DNA of 64,000 nucleotides from Actinomycetaceae bacterium (GCA_028724905.1 JAQYTG010000005.1:62001-126000), one strand, 5' to 3'; positions 27,397 to 36,385 are shown, counted from the stretch's first letter. Notes: generated by a model from the sequence alone, not told the origin. Numbers and translations: made by a program.

Positions 27397-28328
27397 CGTC
27401 ACTATCGTCCCTTTCTGCCTGTCGTCACCGGCTGTCCGTGTCACGGCTCGTTCCCGCACAGTCGTTCAACTGTCAGTTTTGCCAGCTGAACGACTGTTCG
27501 TAGCTGCGTTATTCGTGATGCAGTTATTCGCCGCCGCACTTGTCTACGACTGCAGCTTTTCGCTACCACGGTATTCCGCTGCCGCAGTTGCTTGCTATCA
27601 CAGTTGCTCGCTACCGCGGTATTTCGCTACCGCAATTGGGCTGCTGTTTGCTTGCTGTCACGCATCCGTCGTTCCTCTTGCTTAGTATGGCTTATCACGT
27701 GCTCTTTTTAGTGTACGTGGCCGGTGGGGTAAATTTTCCGCAAAAATCCCATCGCAGATTCTGCTCAGTGGTGCATGATACGTTGGTGTTGGCATAGTAC
27801 ATCAGTGTTTGTGAGGAGCATCCGTTATCTCACATCTCGCGTAGTATATCCTGTATACATTTCGCACGTAGTAAATCTTGTGTATAGATTTCGTATAGTA
27901 CATTCGATATCTAACCTATCGCGTAGTGCATCCTGTATATATCTTGCGCAGTTCATTGTGTAGTGATTTCGCATAGTGCATCTGGCATAGATTGGATAAA
28001 AACTAGAAACGTGCATGGCGCGGGGACGCTGGGCGTGAGGCGAGGATGCTGAGGCCTGGCGTGGGGTCCTATGTTGTTTATCAAGCGGCTAGGGGTGCCG
28101 GTTTGATGGGTCGGGGTTCGTAGAAAGTGCCGGCTCTTGGCATGGCGAAGAAACGGTACAGTGTTTGTGGGCGAGCGCGATGATGGCTTGGGCTGGTGTT
28201 CAGCATGGCGTAGGGATGCTTAAGCCAATGGCGTAGACTTGGCATAGGTGTGCGCAGGCGTGAAGGTTAAAGCTGCAGATGCACATGATGCTGGTACAGA
28301 TAGTACAGATACGAATAATACGGACGCG
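27397..28328. other. Long gap upstream of pyrC with decayed repeats
   Basis: No recognisable gene in more than 900 bp. At 27545-27660 a cgctacc(a/g)cggtatt.cgct block is repeated about three times. At 27830-27980 a degenerate unit near cgtagtgcatcctgtatatat..ttcgca recurs four to five times and is unusually A+T rich for this window. The short ORFs in both strands simply read through these repeats. Confidence 0.55.
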
Positions 28329-28509
28329 CATACCCGTAGATATACATAGTGCACAGATGCATAGTGCGAACGTACATACCCATAGATACACATAGTGTGA
28401 ACGTGCATACCCGCAGATACACATAGTGCGAACGCGCATGGCACAGATGTGTATGGTCAGAGGCACATGGCATGGGTGTGTATGGTGCAGAGGAGCATGG
28501 CACGGGTGC
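28329..28509. repeat. Minisatellite-like array, unit about 30 bp
   Basis: Units begin with catacc or catgg. The clearest are 28375-28405 and 28406-28436, both 31 bp and differing at 4-5 positions (catacccgcagatacacatagtg..aacg). They are followed by 29-30 bp variants at 28437 and 28466 with the core gtgtatggt. The array lies about 110 bp before pyrC. Confidence 0.75.
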
Positions 28510-28621
28510 TGCTGATGTTTTGAGTACCACATATTTGGGGTGTGATAAACGGGTGCCACTGAGCGGAACTGTGGCACAATGTTCACAGCCCAGAAAGTGA
28601 TGACGGCAGGGGTGCAGCTAC

Positions 28622-30016
28622 ATGGGGACGATAAACGGGTTGAGAGTGGTGAAGCCGGAGAAGTATTCGCATTTTTCTCCGCAGCTTGAGAGAGTTGAGC
28701 GAATGCTTTCTCAATCAGACTGTGATTTTTCTTCGCTCGCAGTATTTCCTGGTTTTTGCGATGTTCATGTGCATCTGCGAGAACCAGGATTTTCTTATAA
28801 AGAGACAATTGCTACTGGCACCCGTGCAGCTGCTCGCGGCGGCTTCACTGATGTGTGTGCCATGCCGAATCTCGATCCGGTGCCAGATTCGCTAGAGAAT
28901 CTCGCTTATGAGCAAGAATTGATTGAGAGTGACGCCGTTATCCGCGTCTATCCCTATGCCTCAATCACGCGCGGTGAGGCTGGCGCGGAGCTGGTGGATA
29001 TTGAACAGCTTGGCCAACACGTAGTGGGCTTTTCTGACGACGGCAAAGGAGTGCAAAGTGCGGCCATGATGCGTGAAGCGATGGAGCTGATTGCCGCCAC
29101 TGGGAAGCCCATCGCCACGCACAGCGAAATTGAGCAGCTCAAAGGCGATGGCTATATCAACGCTGGTGACTATGCCAACGCCCACGGGCATAGAGGTATC
29201 CCGAAAGAGGCGGAATGGGCTCAGATCCAACGTGATATTGAGCTGGCGCAAGCCACTGGCGTGAAATACCACGTGTGCCATATCTCCTGCGCCGAAAGCG
29301 TGCAGTTGGTGCGCGAAGCGAAAGAGCACGGTATAGATATCACGTGCGAGACGGCTCCGCACTATTTGCTGATCGACGATTCGATGCTTGAAGAAGATGG
29401 CCGCTTTAAGATGAATCCGCCGCTGCGTTCGCCCGAAGATCGTCAGGCGCTCATCGAGGCGCTCATCGACGGCACGATCGACATTATTGCCACGGATCAC
29501 GCTCCGCACAGCGCTTCCGAAAAGGCTCAGGGGCTCGCTGGCAGTGCTTTCGGCATCGTGGGGATTGAGACTTCTTTCCAGCTGATGTACACCCGTTTTG
29601 TGCTCAGCGGAAAGATCAGCATGGAACGGTTGCTGGAACTGATGGTGCTCACGCCGCGTGAACGCTTTGGGCTGCCGGCTGCTGGTTCTGGCGATTTTAC
29701 GGTGTGGGATCTGGGCGCGCGAAGCGAAGTGAATCCGAGTGATTTCCTCTCTCTGGGCAAGGCGCAGCCGTATACGGGGATGGATGTGAATGGCCGTTGC
29801 CTGCTGACGGTGGTGGACGGAGTGGTAGCCTATGCCGCGCCGGAGCTCAAGCTCGATGGCTCTCAGGCAGGTCGCCTAGACGCAGATCGCTTAGATGACG
29901 TGGCGCAGATGCGCGGCTATCAGGTAGAGAGCCTAAAAACGGGCGGTTTCGAGACGGGCGACGTAACGGATACGGTGGATACACCGACGAGCGACGCGCA
30001 GAGCGAGGAACGATGA
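28622..30016 (+). CDS. pyrC: Dihydroorotase
   Basis: Cyclises carbamoyl aspartate to dihydroorotate; 464 aa. The metal-binding HVHLREPG and the catalytic-Asp motif IIATDHAPH are intact, with CHISCAESV between, placing it in the class I (type I) dihydroorotases. The C-terminal 45 residues (from about 420) form a polar tail, GFETGDVTDTVDTPTSD, not needed by the fold. The stop codon overlaps the pyrK start (ATGA), so translation is coupled. A weak AGGGG precedes the start. Confidence 0.95.
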   Translation: MGTINGLRVVKPEKYSHFSPQLERVERMLSQSDCDFSSLAVFPGFCDVHVHLREPGFSYKETIATGTRAAARGGFTDVCAMPNLDPVPDSLENLAYEQELIESDAVIRVYPYASITRGEAGAELVDIEQLGQHVVGFSDDGKGVQSAAMMREAMELIAATGKPIATHSEIEQLKGDGYINAGDYANAHGHRGIPKEAEWAQIQRDIELAQATGVKYHVCHISCAESVQLVREAKEHGIDITCETAPHYLLIDDSMLEEDGRFKMNPPLRSPEDRQALIEALIDGTIDIIATDHAPHSASEKAQGLAGSAFGIVGIETSFQLMYTRFVLSGKISMERLLELMVLTPRERFGLPAAGSGDFTVWDLGARSEVNPSDFLSLGKAQPYTGMDVNGRCLLTVVDGVVAYAAPELKLDGSQAGRLDADRLDDVAQMRGYQVESLKTGGFETGDVTDTVDTPTSDAQSEER

Positions 30017-31044
30017 GTAGCGCGGCTGGCGTGATGGCCGATGTACGAGATGGCGTGATGGCCAACGTGCGAGATGGAGATTTTGAACTTTTGAGCCAGC
30101 GGAACATCGCTGCCGGCGTGTGGGAGATGAAACTGCGCGGAGATTGCTCTGGCATCTCTCGCCCTGGCCAATTCGTGAACGTCTCCGTGCCAGGGTTCTT
30201 CTTGCGCCGCCCCATTTCGGTGGCCAATCTGGAGCGGGATCAGGGCGCCCGAGAGGCAGAGCTCACTTTGGTCTATAAAGTGGTGGGTGAGGGAACGGCA
30301 GCCTTGGCGCAGCTGGGCTCTGGCATCACGCTCAATCTTCTCACTGGTTTAGGAAATGGTTTTGGGGCAGTGCCAGATGCTGCGTGCAGCCCACGCAGCG
30401 TTCCAGCGGAAACGAACGGATCTGGCTCCGGTTCTGGCTCCGGATTTGGTTCTAGTTCCGCCTCCGGTTCTGGTTCTGGCTCCGGCTTTGCAGCGGCGGA
30501 ATCTCAGGCAGGAGCCGGCGCGAGTAGCTCATCTGACGCTGCCGTCACTATCGGGTCAGAAGAACACATGAAACCCGTGCGTGACGCCGTGCTGCTGATT
30601 GGCGGAGGCGTGGGAGTGCCGCCACTCTACTGGCTCGCGCGTGAGCTGCGCGAGGCTGGATATGGCGTGCAGGTGGCGCTGGGATTTAATACAGCGGCGG
30701 ATGTTTTCTACGAGCGAGAGTTTGCCGAGCTTGGATGCACGGTAGCTGTGGCAAGTGTAGATGGCTCCTATGGTGTGCCTGGATTTGTGACTGCTCTGAT
30801 GCCAGATCCTCAGCAATACCGGTATTTCTACACCTGTGGGCCACTCCCAATGTTGCGAGCAGTGTATGAGGCCAGCGGGAGCGTGCCTGGCGAATTTAGT
30901 TTTGAAGAGCGCATGGGGTGTGGATACGGCGCCTGTATGGGCTGTTCGCATCACGTGCGGTTAGCCGATGGAAGCGACGGGTACAAGAGAATATGCGCCG
31001 AAGGGCCAGTGCTGCGAAAAGAGGAGATCCTATGGGAAAAATAG
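30013..31044 (+). CDS. pyrK: Dihydroorotate dehydrogenase electron-transfer subunit with Gly/Ser-rich linker
   Basis: FAD and [2Fe-2S] subunit that passes electrons from PyrD to NAD. FAD-binding RRPISVAN is at about residues 65-72, the NAD domain begins at VLLIGGGVGVPPLYWLA (193), and the iron-sulfur motif is CGYGACMGCSHHV with a further Cys at YKRICAEGPV. Between FAD and NAD domains an insertion of about 70 residues (119-188) contains runs such as GSGSGSGSGFGSSSASGSGS. The first 25 codons hold a 24-bp tandem duplication (30028-30051, 30052-30075), so the native start may be one of the internal Met codons. Confidence 0.92.
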   Translation: MSSAAGVMADVRDGVMANVRDGDFELLSQRNIAAGVWEMKLRGDCSGISRPGQFVNVSVPGFFLRRPISVANLERDQGAREAELTLVYKVVGEGTAALAQLGSGITLNLLTGLGNGFGAVPDAACSPRSVPAETNGSGSGSGSGFGSSSASGSGSGSGFAAAESQAGAGASSSSDAAVTIGSEEHMKPVRDAVLLIGGGVGVPPLYWLARELREAGYGVQVALGFNTAADVFYEREFAELGCTVAVASVDGSYGVPGFVTALMPDPQQYRYFYTCGPLPMLRAVYEASGSVPGEFSFEERMGCGYGACMGCSHHVRLADGSDGYKRICAEGPVLRKEEILWEK

Positions 31045-32168
31045 CGGTGCAAGCCCCGCAGGCTCCGGATCGTGCCCCACAGGCTGCAGATCACTGTACG
31101 CTCGTTCAGGACCAGGAATCGCAGGGGGGCGGCGTATCACGGGAGCGCGCCGTTTCGCGGCACGGCGTATCGCGAAACGGCGTACCGCAGGGGCGCGATG
31201 GATTTCGAGAGCGGGTGGCGCATCTTGAAGATCTGGCGCGCGCGGCAAATGCCAGCGGTCGGCTCGGCGTTCGCCTGTGCGGTATAGATATCGACAACCC
31301 CGTGATTCCGGCGAGTGGCACCTTTGGTTACGGCTACGAATTTGCCGATATTTTCGATATCAACGTGCTGGGAAGTTTCAGTTTTAAGGGCACGACCAGC
31401 GAGGTTCGTTTCGGCAACGAACAGCATCGGATTGCGGAGTGCAGCGCCGGAATGATCAACTCTGTGGGGCTGCAAAACCCAGGAGTGGAGGCGGTGCTAG
31501 AGCGTGAGCTACCCCTGCTCGCCAAGGCGGGATACTCCAAAGTAGTAATGGCCAATGTGAGTGGCTTCTCCATCGACGAATATGTGCGAGTGAGCCAGGC
31601 TCTCGATGCTGAGCCGCAGGTGGGGTGGATAGAGCTCAACGTGAGCTGCCCGAATGTGCACGGCGGCGGGCTGACGTTCGGGCAAGATCCGCGTGCTGCT
31701 GAGCAGGTAGTGAGCGCTGTGAAAGCTGTGGTTCGCAAACCTTTAATTGTGAAACTTTCCCCAAACGTCACCGACATTGCCGCCATCGCGCGGGCGTGCG
31801 CGCAGGCAGGAGCTGATGGCCTCTCACTGATCAACACCTTGCTGGCTGAACGTATTGACCTGCGCAGCAGGAAACCGGTGATTGCTCGGCGCGACGGCGG
31901 TTTCTCAGGGCCGGCAGTGTTTCCGGTGGCTGTGCGAATGGTAGACACCGTATGCCGTGCGGTGGATATCCCCGTAGCGGGAATAGGGGGCGTGAGCTGT
32001 GCCCGCGACGTGGTGGAAATGATGATGGCCGGAGCGAGCGCCGTACAGGTGGGGACGGCCAATTTAGTAGATCCCTTAGCCAGTTTGCGTATCGTGGCAC
32101 AGCTGCCCACGGTGATGGACGAACTCGGCATTGACGCGCTGGCCGATGTGATCGGGGCGGCGCTATGA
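31032..32168 (+). CDS. pyrD: Dihydroorotate dehydrogenase, class 1B catalytic subunit
   Basis: Oxidises dihydroorotate to orotate with FMN; partner of PyrK. The chosen start (378 aa) overlaps pyrK by 13 bp and has GAGGAG 5 nt upstream. Core motifs are NPVIPASGTFGYG, ELNVSCPN (active-site Cys in the class 1B position), LSPNVTDI and GIGGVSCARD. Class 1B enzymes usually have about 305-315 residues; here some 75 extra N-terminal residues precede LGVRLCGIDI, including imperfect GVSR repeats. The ORF-track start at 30918 lies inside pyrK and is rejected. Confidence 0.94.
   Translation: MGKIAVQAPQAPDRAPQAADHCTLVQDQESQGGGVSRERAVSRHGVSRNGVPQGRDGFRERVAHLEDLARAANASGRLGVRLCGIDIDNPVIPASGTFGYGYEFADIFDINVLGSFSFKGTTSEVRFGNEQHRIAECSAGMINSVGLQNPGVEAVLERELPLLAKAGYSKVVMANVSGFSIDEYVRVSQALDAEPQVGWIELNVSCPNVHGGGLTFGQDPRAAEQVVSAVKAVVRKPLIVKLSPNVTDIAAIARACAQAGADGLSLINTLLAERIDLRSRKPVIARRDGGFSGPAVFPVAVRMVDTVCRAVDIPVAGIGGVSCARDVVEMMMAGASAVQVGTANLVDPLASLRIVAQLPTVMDELGIDALADVIGAAL
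31148..31182. repeat. Perfect 12-bp inverted repeat inside the pyrD N-terminal extension
   Basis: CGCCGTTTCGCG (31148-31159) and CGCGAAACGGCG (31171-31182) are exact reverse complements separated by 11 bp. They lie in the part of pyrD that encodes the extra N-terminal residues, along with three imperfect cggcgta(t/c)c repeats. Confidence 0.85.
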
Positions 32169-32438
32169 GATGGCTGAGCAAGGCTATCGCTGTAAGAGCC
32201 GGCTCCGCTCTCGGTCAATACTGTGAGTGGGTGACGCCGGTGTGAGAGTGCGAGAGCGGCGAGTGTGTAAGCCATGAACGCGATACAGCTGTGCACGCGG
32301 CGGTGGTGTGTGCAAGCGGCGGATACTGCAGGGCGCGAACGCTACAGGGCGCAAACTGTGAGCATGGCAAAACGTAACCACTAGCTGATATGGCACTGCA
32401 TGATGCAGATCAGATGAGGGAGCAAAACAGCCAAGGCA
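32169..32438 (+). other. pyrD-pyrF spacer
   Basis: No gene; 270 bp with cagggcgcgaacgctacagggcgcaaac repeats near 32328. The operon probably continues across it, since no terminator is evident. Confidence 0.4.
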
Positions 32439-33224
32439 ATGAGAGCCGAGGCGATGGAAGCGGAAAATATGGGGGAGCAAACGGAGATGGATACTGAGAC
32501 GAGCCAGGAATATCACGCTAAAGACGTGATTGTGGCCTGTGATTTTGCAGGTGCTGAGCAGGTGTTTGCCTTTTTGAATCGCTTTGAGAGCGAGGAGCGC
32601 AAACCGTTTGTGAAAATCGGTATGGAGCTTTTCTATGCTGAAGGCCCGCAGATCGTGAGAGAGATCAAGGCCCGTGGGCACAAAATTTTTCTCGATCTCA
32701 AATTGCACGACATCCCCAACACTGTGAGGAAGGCAATGGCAGTGCTCAGCTCTCTCGATGTGGATATGTGCAATGTGCACGCCGCTGGTACCACCGCCAT
32801 GATGCAGGCAGCCGTGGAGGGGCTCACCCGTCCAGATGGTACGCGCCCCATGTTGATTGCCGTCACGCAGCTAACGAGCACCGATCAGGAAGCGATGGAG
32901 CGTGATCTATGCATCCATGAACCTCTGGACAATGTGGTCCGTCACTATGCGCTGACGGCGAAAAATGCGGGGCTAGATGGCGTGGTGTGCTCCCCGCTGG
33001 AAGCGCGCGGCGTGCATGAAGCGTGCGGAGAGGAGTTCGTGACGGTCACTCCTGGAGTGCGCTTTGCTGGGGGAGTGGTAGCAGATCAAAAACGGGTGAC
33101 GACGCCGGCACGCGCTCGCAGTATTGGATCGGATTACATCGTGGTAGGCCGGCCGATCACGCAGGCTGAGGATCCGGTGGCGGCATACCGGCAGTGCGTG
33201 AGTGAATTTTTGGTGCAAGCATAA
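32439..33224 (+). CDS. pyrF: Orotidine 5'-phosphate decarboxylase
   Basis: Converts OMP to UMP. The catalytic Asp-Lys-Asp chain is seen as [13 protein letters not shown], with [14 protein letters not shown] upstream and VTPGVR plus [13 protein letters not shown] at the phosphate site, all of the type 1 (B. subtilis-like) family. The ORF allows 261 aa, but the family begins near [12 protein letters not shown], so the real start is probably one of the Met codons at 32439, 32469 or 32487. No strong ribosome binding site settles it. Confidence 0.94.
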   Translation: MRAEAMEAENMGEQTEMDTETSQEYHAKDVIVACDFAGAEQVFAFLNRFESEERKPFVKIGMELFYAEGPQIVREIKARGHKIFLDLKLHDIPNTVRKAMAVLSSLDVDMCNVHAAGTTAMMQAAVEGLTRPDGTRPMLIAVTQLTSTDQEAMERDLCIHEPLDNVVRHYALTAKNAGLDGVVCSPLEARGVHEACGEEFVTVTPGVRFAGGVVADQKRVTTPARARSIGSDYIVVGRPITQAEDPVAAYRQCVSEFLVQA

Positions 33225-33473
33225 GCCACCATGCAAGATTGCGCAGCGATAGCGGCTGGCGCAAACTAGCCTGCCCAGGCGGGGCTAGGCAGAAAATAGC
33301 GGATGATGCAGAAATGCAGCTATAGCTAGCAGCCAGGGAGAAAAACGATAGCGAAAAGATAGAGAAAAGATACAGAAATCAACACGCAAACATGCAGATA
33401 GACCACCAGAGAAACAGACGAGTAAAACGAGCAAACGTGCATAAAACAGCAGGGGCTGGAAAGGACATACAAG
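33225..33473 (+). other. pyrF-pyrE spacer
   Basis: About 250 bp, purine- and A-rich on the plus strand (gagaaaaacgatagcgaaaagatagagaaa), with no gene. AAAGGA at 33457-33462 belongs to pyrE. Confidence 0.4.
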
Positions 33474-34142
33474 ATGGCACAGGAAGATCTGAAAGTAGCT
33501 ATTGCGCGGCATCTTCTGGATATCAAAGCCGTTTTTCTACGGCCGGACGAACCATTTACCTGGGCTAGCGGCATCAAGAGCCCGATTTATACCGACAACC
33601 GACTCACTCTTAGCACCCCTGAGGTACGCGAAGCAGTGGAGCGTGGCCTTGCGCAGACGATCCAGCAGTATTTCCCGCAGGCTCAAGCCCTGATGGGCAC
33701 GGCAACGGCAGGAATTGCCCACGCAGCTATCACCGCATATCTACTGGATATGCCGATGGGGTATGTGCGTTCAAGCGCCAAGAGCCATGGGCGCAACAAT
33801 CGGATTGAGGGTCGGCTCGATCAGGGAGCAAAAGTGGTGGTGGTTGAAGATCTCATCTCCACGGCCGGATCTGTGGGAGACGTCGTTGCAGCTGTGCGTG
33901 AGGCTGGCGCGGAAGTGCTCGGCATCGTCTCGATTTTTACTTATGGCATGGCTGCTGCCGATCAGCGGCTGCAAGAAATTGGGATGGTGAATCATTCGCT
34001 CACTGATTTCGACGCCGTAGTTCGCGTGGCAGCGCAGGAGGGATATATTCAGCCATCTGACGTAGCGCGGCTGCTCGCTTTCCGAGATAACCCCGCAGAT
34101 GAAAGCTGGATTGACGGTGGCTCCCATAAAGCGGACCAGTGA
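33474..34142 (+). CDS. pyrE: Orotate phosphoribosyltransferase
   Basis: Joins orotate to PRPP to give OMP; 222 aa. The PRPP-binding loop VVVVEDLISTAGS is intact, with YVRSSAKSHGRNNRIEG forming the catalytic Lys-rich loop and FTWASGIKSPIYTDNR the N-terminal orotate segment. The ATG at 33474 is preceded by AAAGGA at 11 nt. It follows pyrF in the same direction, so these two final steps to UMP are encoded side by side. Confidence 0.95.
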   Translation: MAQEDLKVAIARHLLDIKAVFLRPDEPFTWASGIKSPIYTDNRLTLSTPEVREAVERGLAQTIQQYFPQAQALMGTATAGIAHAAITAYLLDMPMGYVRSSAKSHGRNNRIEGRLDQGAKVVVVEDLISTAGSVGDVVAAVREAGAEVLGIVSIFTYGMAAADQRLQEIGMVNHSLTDFDAVVRVAAQEGYIQPSDVARLLAFRDNPADESWIDGGSHKADQ

Positions 34143-34167
34143 GAATAGACCAGTAGTGCAACCGGAG

Positions 34168-34213
34168 CAATCTGGGCAGTTCTTTCAGATGTGCGCAAGC
34201 GACGCCCAGATTG
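34168..34213. repeat. Long-loop inverted repeat between pyrE and pyrB
   Basis: CAATCTGGGC (34168-34177) and GCCCAGATTG (34204-34213) are perfect reverse complements with a 26-nt loop. It could be a terminator or a control hairpin for pyrBI. The word gatctgggcag is repeated again at 34222. Confidence 0.6.
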
Positions 34214-34421
34214 GCAAGGGGTGATCTGGGCAGCGAGCGCACGTAGACTCACAGATGTTGGCGAGCAAACGCAGATGCTGGTGAGCAACAGAAACCGAGT
34301 GTACGTACGTGAAGCCTTCCGCCGTCACGCAGCCTGCTACAGAAGCCGTTATGGAACCATGACGAGTTGTACGAATAATGCCATACCCCTGAACGTCAAG
34401 AAAATATCAGAAAGGAAACCC

Positions 34422-35528
34422 ATGAGTGCCTGCCGTCCACGAAGCGTGATCGACATTCTCGATCTGAGCACCGCAGAGCTTGATGGCCTCATCGCTACAG
34501 CTCTCGACATCATCACTCACCCAGATGCATACGCACAAACGTGTGCCCGCAAGAAACTGGCCACGCTGTTTTTTGAGCCCTCCACCCGCACCCGCCTCAG
34601 CTTTGAAGCGGCGATGTATGAGTTGGGTGGCCATGTGATTTCGGTGAGCAGCGCTGCCAGCAGCTCAGCCAGTAAAGGCGAATCCGTGGCCGATACGGCG
34701 AAAGTTGTCAGCTGCTACGCAGATATCATTGCCATGCGTCACCCCAAAGAGGGTGCGGCGTTGGTTGCGGCCAACAATGCCAGCATTCCGGTGATCAACT
34801 CTGGTGACGGCGGGCACTCTCATCCCACGCAGACGCTCGCAGATCTGCTCACGATTTACCGCAGCAAAGGTCGGCTGTCGGATATGACGGTCGGCTTCGT
34901 CGGCGATCTCAAATTCGGGCGCACCGTGCATTCGCTCATCAGCGCGATGAGCCGCTATCAGGGGATAAAGTTCGTATTGATCTCTCCCCAGGAACTCAAA
35001 CTACCCAGCTACGTGAAGAAAGGGACGCTGGAGCGGCTCGGCATTCCGTACGAACAGACCACGGATCTGGAAGCGTCGATAGGTGATCTTGACGTGATCT
35101 ACATGACGCGCGTGCAGCGCGAGCGGTTCTTCAATGAAGAGGACTATCTACGGCTGCGAGACACCTACATTTTGACCCCGCAAAAGCTAGCTTTGGCGAA
35201 AGAAGATGCGATTGTGCTCCATCCGCTCCCACGTGTCAATGAAATTTCGGTAGCGATTGATAGCGATCCGCGAGCAAAATACTTTGAGCAGGTGCTCAAC
35301 GGCAAATATATGCGCATGGCGTTGATTCTGAAGCTGCTCGCCGATTCGGGCTCGATCGAGCAGCTACCAGCGCCGCAGGCAGCCAATGCGGATCTGGGTA
35401 GTGCCCCGCAGCCAGCGGGTGAGGTGCTGGGCAATACATCGCACCCAGAAGAACGGCAGCCAGAAGAATCGCAGCCAGAAGCGGCGCCGCAAGATGCGCT
35501 GCAGCAAGAGAAAGAGGCACAACTGTGA
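34422..35528 (+). CDS. pyrB: Aspartate carbamoyltransferase catalytic chain with polar C-terminal tail
   Basis: Makes carbamoyl aspartate from carbamoyl phosphate and aspartate. The start at 34422 (368 aa) has AGAAAGGA 5 nt upstream; the ORF-track start at 34191 would add 77 residues without family counterpart. Carbamoyl-phosphate loop FFEPSTRTRLSFE (about 50-62), GDGGHSHPTQTLADL and HPLPRVNEI are present. After about residue 310 comes a Gln/Glu/Pro-rich tail of some 55 residues (PEERQPEESQPEAAPQ) absent in E. coli PyrB. Its stop overlaps the pyrI start, fitting a holoenzyme of catalytic plus regulatory chains. Confidence 0.96.
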   Translation: MSACRPRSVIDILDLSTAELDGLIATALDIITHPDAYAQTCARKKLATLFFEPSTRTRLSFEAAMYELGGHVISVSSAASSSASKGESVADTAKVVSCYADIIAMRHPKEGAALVAANNASIPVINSGDGGHSHPTQTLADLLTIYRSKGRLSDMTVGFVGDLKFGRTVHSLISAMSRYQGIKFVLISPQELKLPSYVKKGTLERLGIPYEQTTDLEASIGDLDVIYMTRVQRERFFNEEDYLRLRDTYILTPQKLALAKEDAIVLHPLPRVNEISVAIDSDPRAKYFEQVLNGKYMRMALILKLLADSGSIEQLPAPQAANADLGSAPQPAGEVLGNTSHPEERQPEESQPEAAPQDALQQEKEAQL

Positions 35529-36001
35529 ACATCGACGAGATTTACAACGGCGTGGTGATTGACCATATTCGAGCTGGCCGTGGAATGCTGCTCTACGATT
35601 TGCTCAAGCTGGAGGAACTCAGCGCTAGCGTGGCCATTATTCAGCGGGTGCAGAGCGCCAAAATGGGTACCAAAGACATCATTAAAATTGACGCCGATAT
35701 GCCCGTCGATCTAGACGTGATTGCCTACGTGGATCCAGGGGCCACGGTAAATATCATTCACGGTGGGCAGCTAGTGGAGAAGCGGGTGCTCTCGTTGCCG
35801 CAGCGTCTAGTAGACGTTATTAAGTGCAAAAATCCGCGTTGTATCACCACCACGGAGCAGGAATTGCCTCATATCTTTACGCTTTCTTCTGGAGGTGACG
35901 TCTCGGCTGCTTCTTCTGGAGGTGAGGTCTCGGCGGCTGCGGATCGGGTTCCCATCTATCGCTGTCTGTACTGTGAGACGAAAGCTGACCTGATTCGTTG
36001 A
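35525..36001 (+). CDS. pyrI: Aspartate carbamoyltransferase regulatory chain
   Basis: Binds nucleotide effectors and ties PyrB trimers into the allosteric holoenzyme. Start is GTG at 35525, overlapping the pyrB stop (GTGA), with AAAGAGG upstream. The N-terminal allosteric domain shows NGVVIDHIRAGRG and the C-terminal zinc site has Cys at about 101, 106, 147 and 150 (CKNPRC, CLYC). The loop between Cys pairs is lengthened by a 27-bp tandem duplication encoding SSGGDVSAA and SSGGEVSAA. PyrI is best known from enterobacteria and archaea; it is uncommon in actinobacteria, though bifidobacteria have pyrBI. Confidence 0.94.
   Translation: MNIDEIYNGVVIDHIRAGRGMLLYDLLKLEELSASVAIIQRVQSAKMGTKDIIKIDADMPVDLDVIAYVDPGATVNIIHGGQLVEKRVLSLPQRLVDVIKCKNPRCITTTEQELPHIFTLSSGGDVSAASSGGEVSAAADRVPIYRCLYCETKADLIR
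35884..35937 (+). repeat. 27-bp tandem duplication within pyrI
   Basis: ttcttctggaggtga(c/g)gtctcggc occurs with a period of 27 bp at 35884 and 35911. It keeps the frame and adds nine codons to the loop between the two zinc-binding Cys pairs. Confidence 0.85.
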
Positions 36002-36372
36002 CGTCTTGCTGGGCGAGCGGTGGCGCAGTGTGCGGTATCTTGCGGTATCGCTCGCCCCGTGCCGCCCAGCACTCATTACCGGCAGACACTCGCTAAGCTA
36101 CTCCGTGCCGCCCAGCGCTTTCCCAGGCTAGGGCGATGACTGTCACCACACCCTGTACACACTCGCTAGGCTACCCCGTGCTATCGTGTGCCCACTAGAC
36201 TGCCGCGTGCCCAGTCGCCAAGTGCTGGCTAGTTGGCACTGATAACATCTATCAGACGCTTTTATCAATGGCTGATGATCACTGGTGACGACATACTGCG
36301 CTGTAACCTACTGGATTCGATGTGACCGCCTACGGGTAGCGATCTCCAAGTGGCGCCATACGCGCGCAGCTG
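36002..36372. other. Gap after pyrI with direct repeats
   Basis: GCTGGGCGAGCG near 36008 can pair with CGCTCGCC and GCCCAGC near 36050-36070, a plausible terminator for the pyr cluster without a T-run. A 23-bp repeat acactcgcta(a/g)gcta(c)tccgtgc-type block occurs at 36086-36108 and 36159-36181 with two mismatches. No gene seen. Confidence 0.5.
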
Positions 36373-36378
36373 TACACT
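36373..36378 (+). promoter_or_regulatory. -10-like hexamer for leaderless DUF3039 gene
   Basis: TACACT lies 7 nt before ATG 36386, with no ribosome binding site. The same hexamer precedes rph at nearly the same spacing. Confidence 0.55.
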
Positions 36379-36385
36379 ACTAGGT

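Noticed and set aside
28318-28509. Possible CRISPR array
   Set aside because: Units of 29-31 bp are directly adjacent without unique spacers, and there are no cas genes. It is a minisatellite.
27460-28621. Hidden small genes in the gap before pyrC
   Set aside because: All ORFs are short, follow the repeat phase and lack start signals; none resembles a known family.
30918-31031. Upstream extension of pyrD in the ORF track
   Set aside because: This part lies within pyrK coding sequence; the ATG at 31032 has a good GAGGAG site.
31334-32296. 320-aa minus-strand ORF
   Set aside because: Lies entirely opposite pyrD, has no recognisable domain and no start signal.
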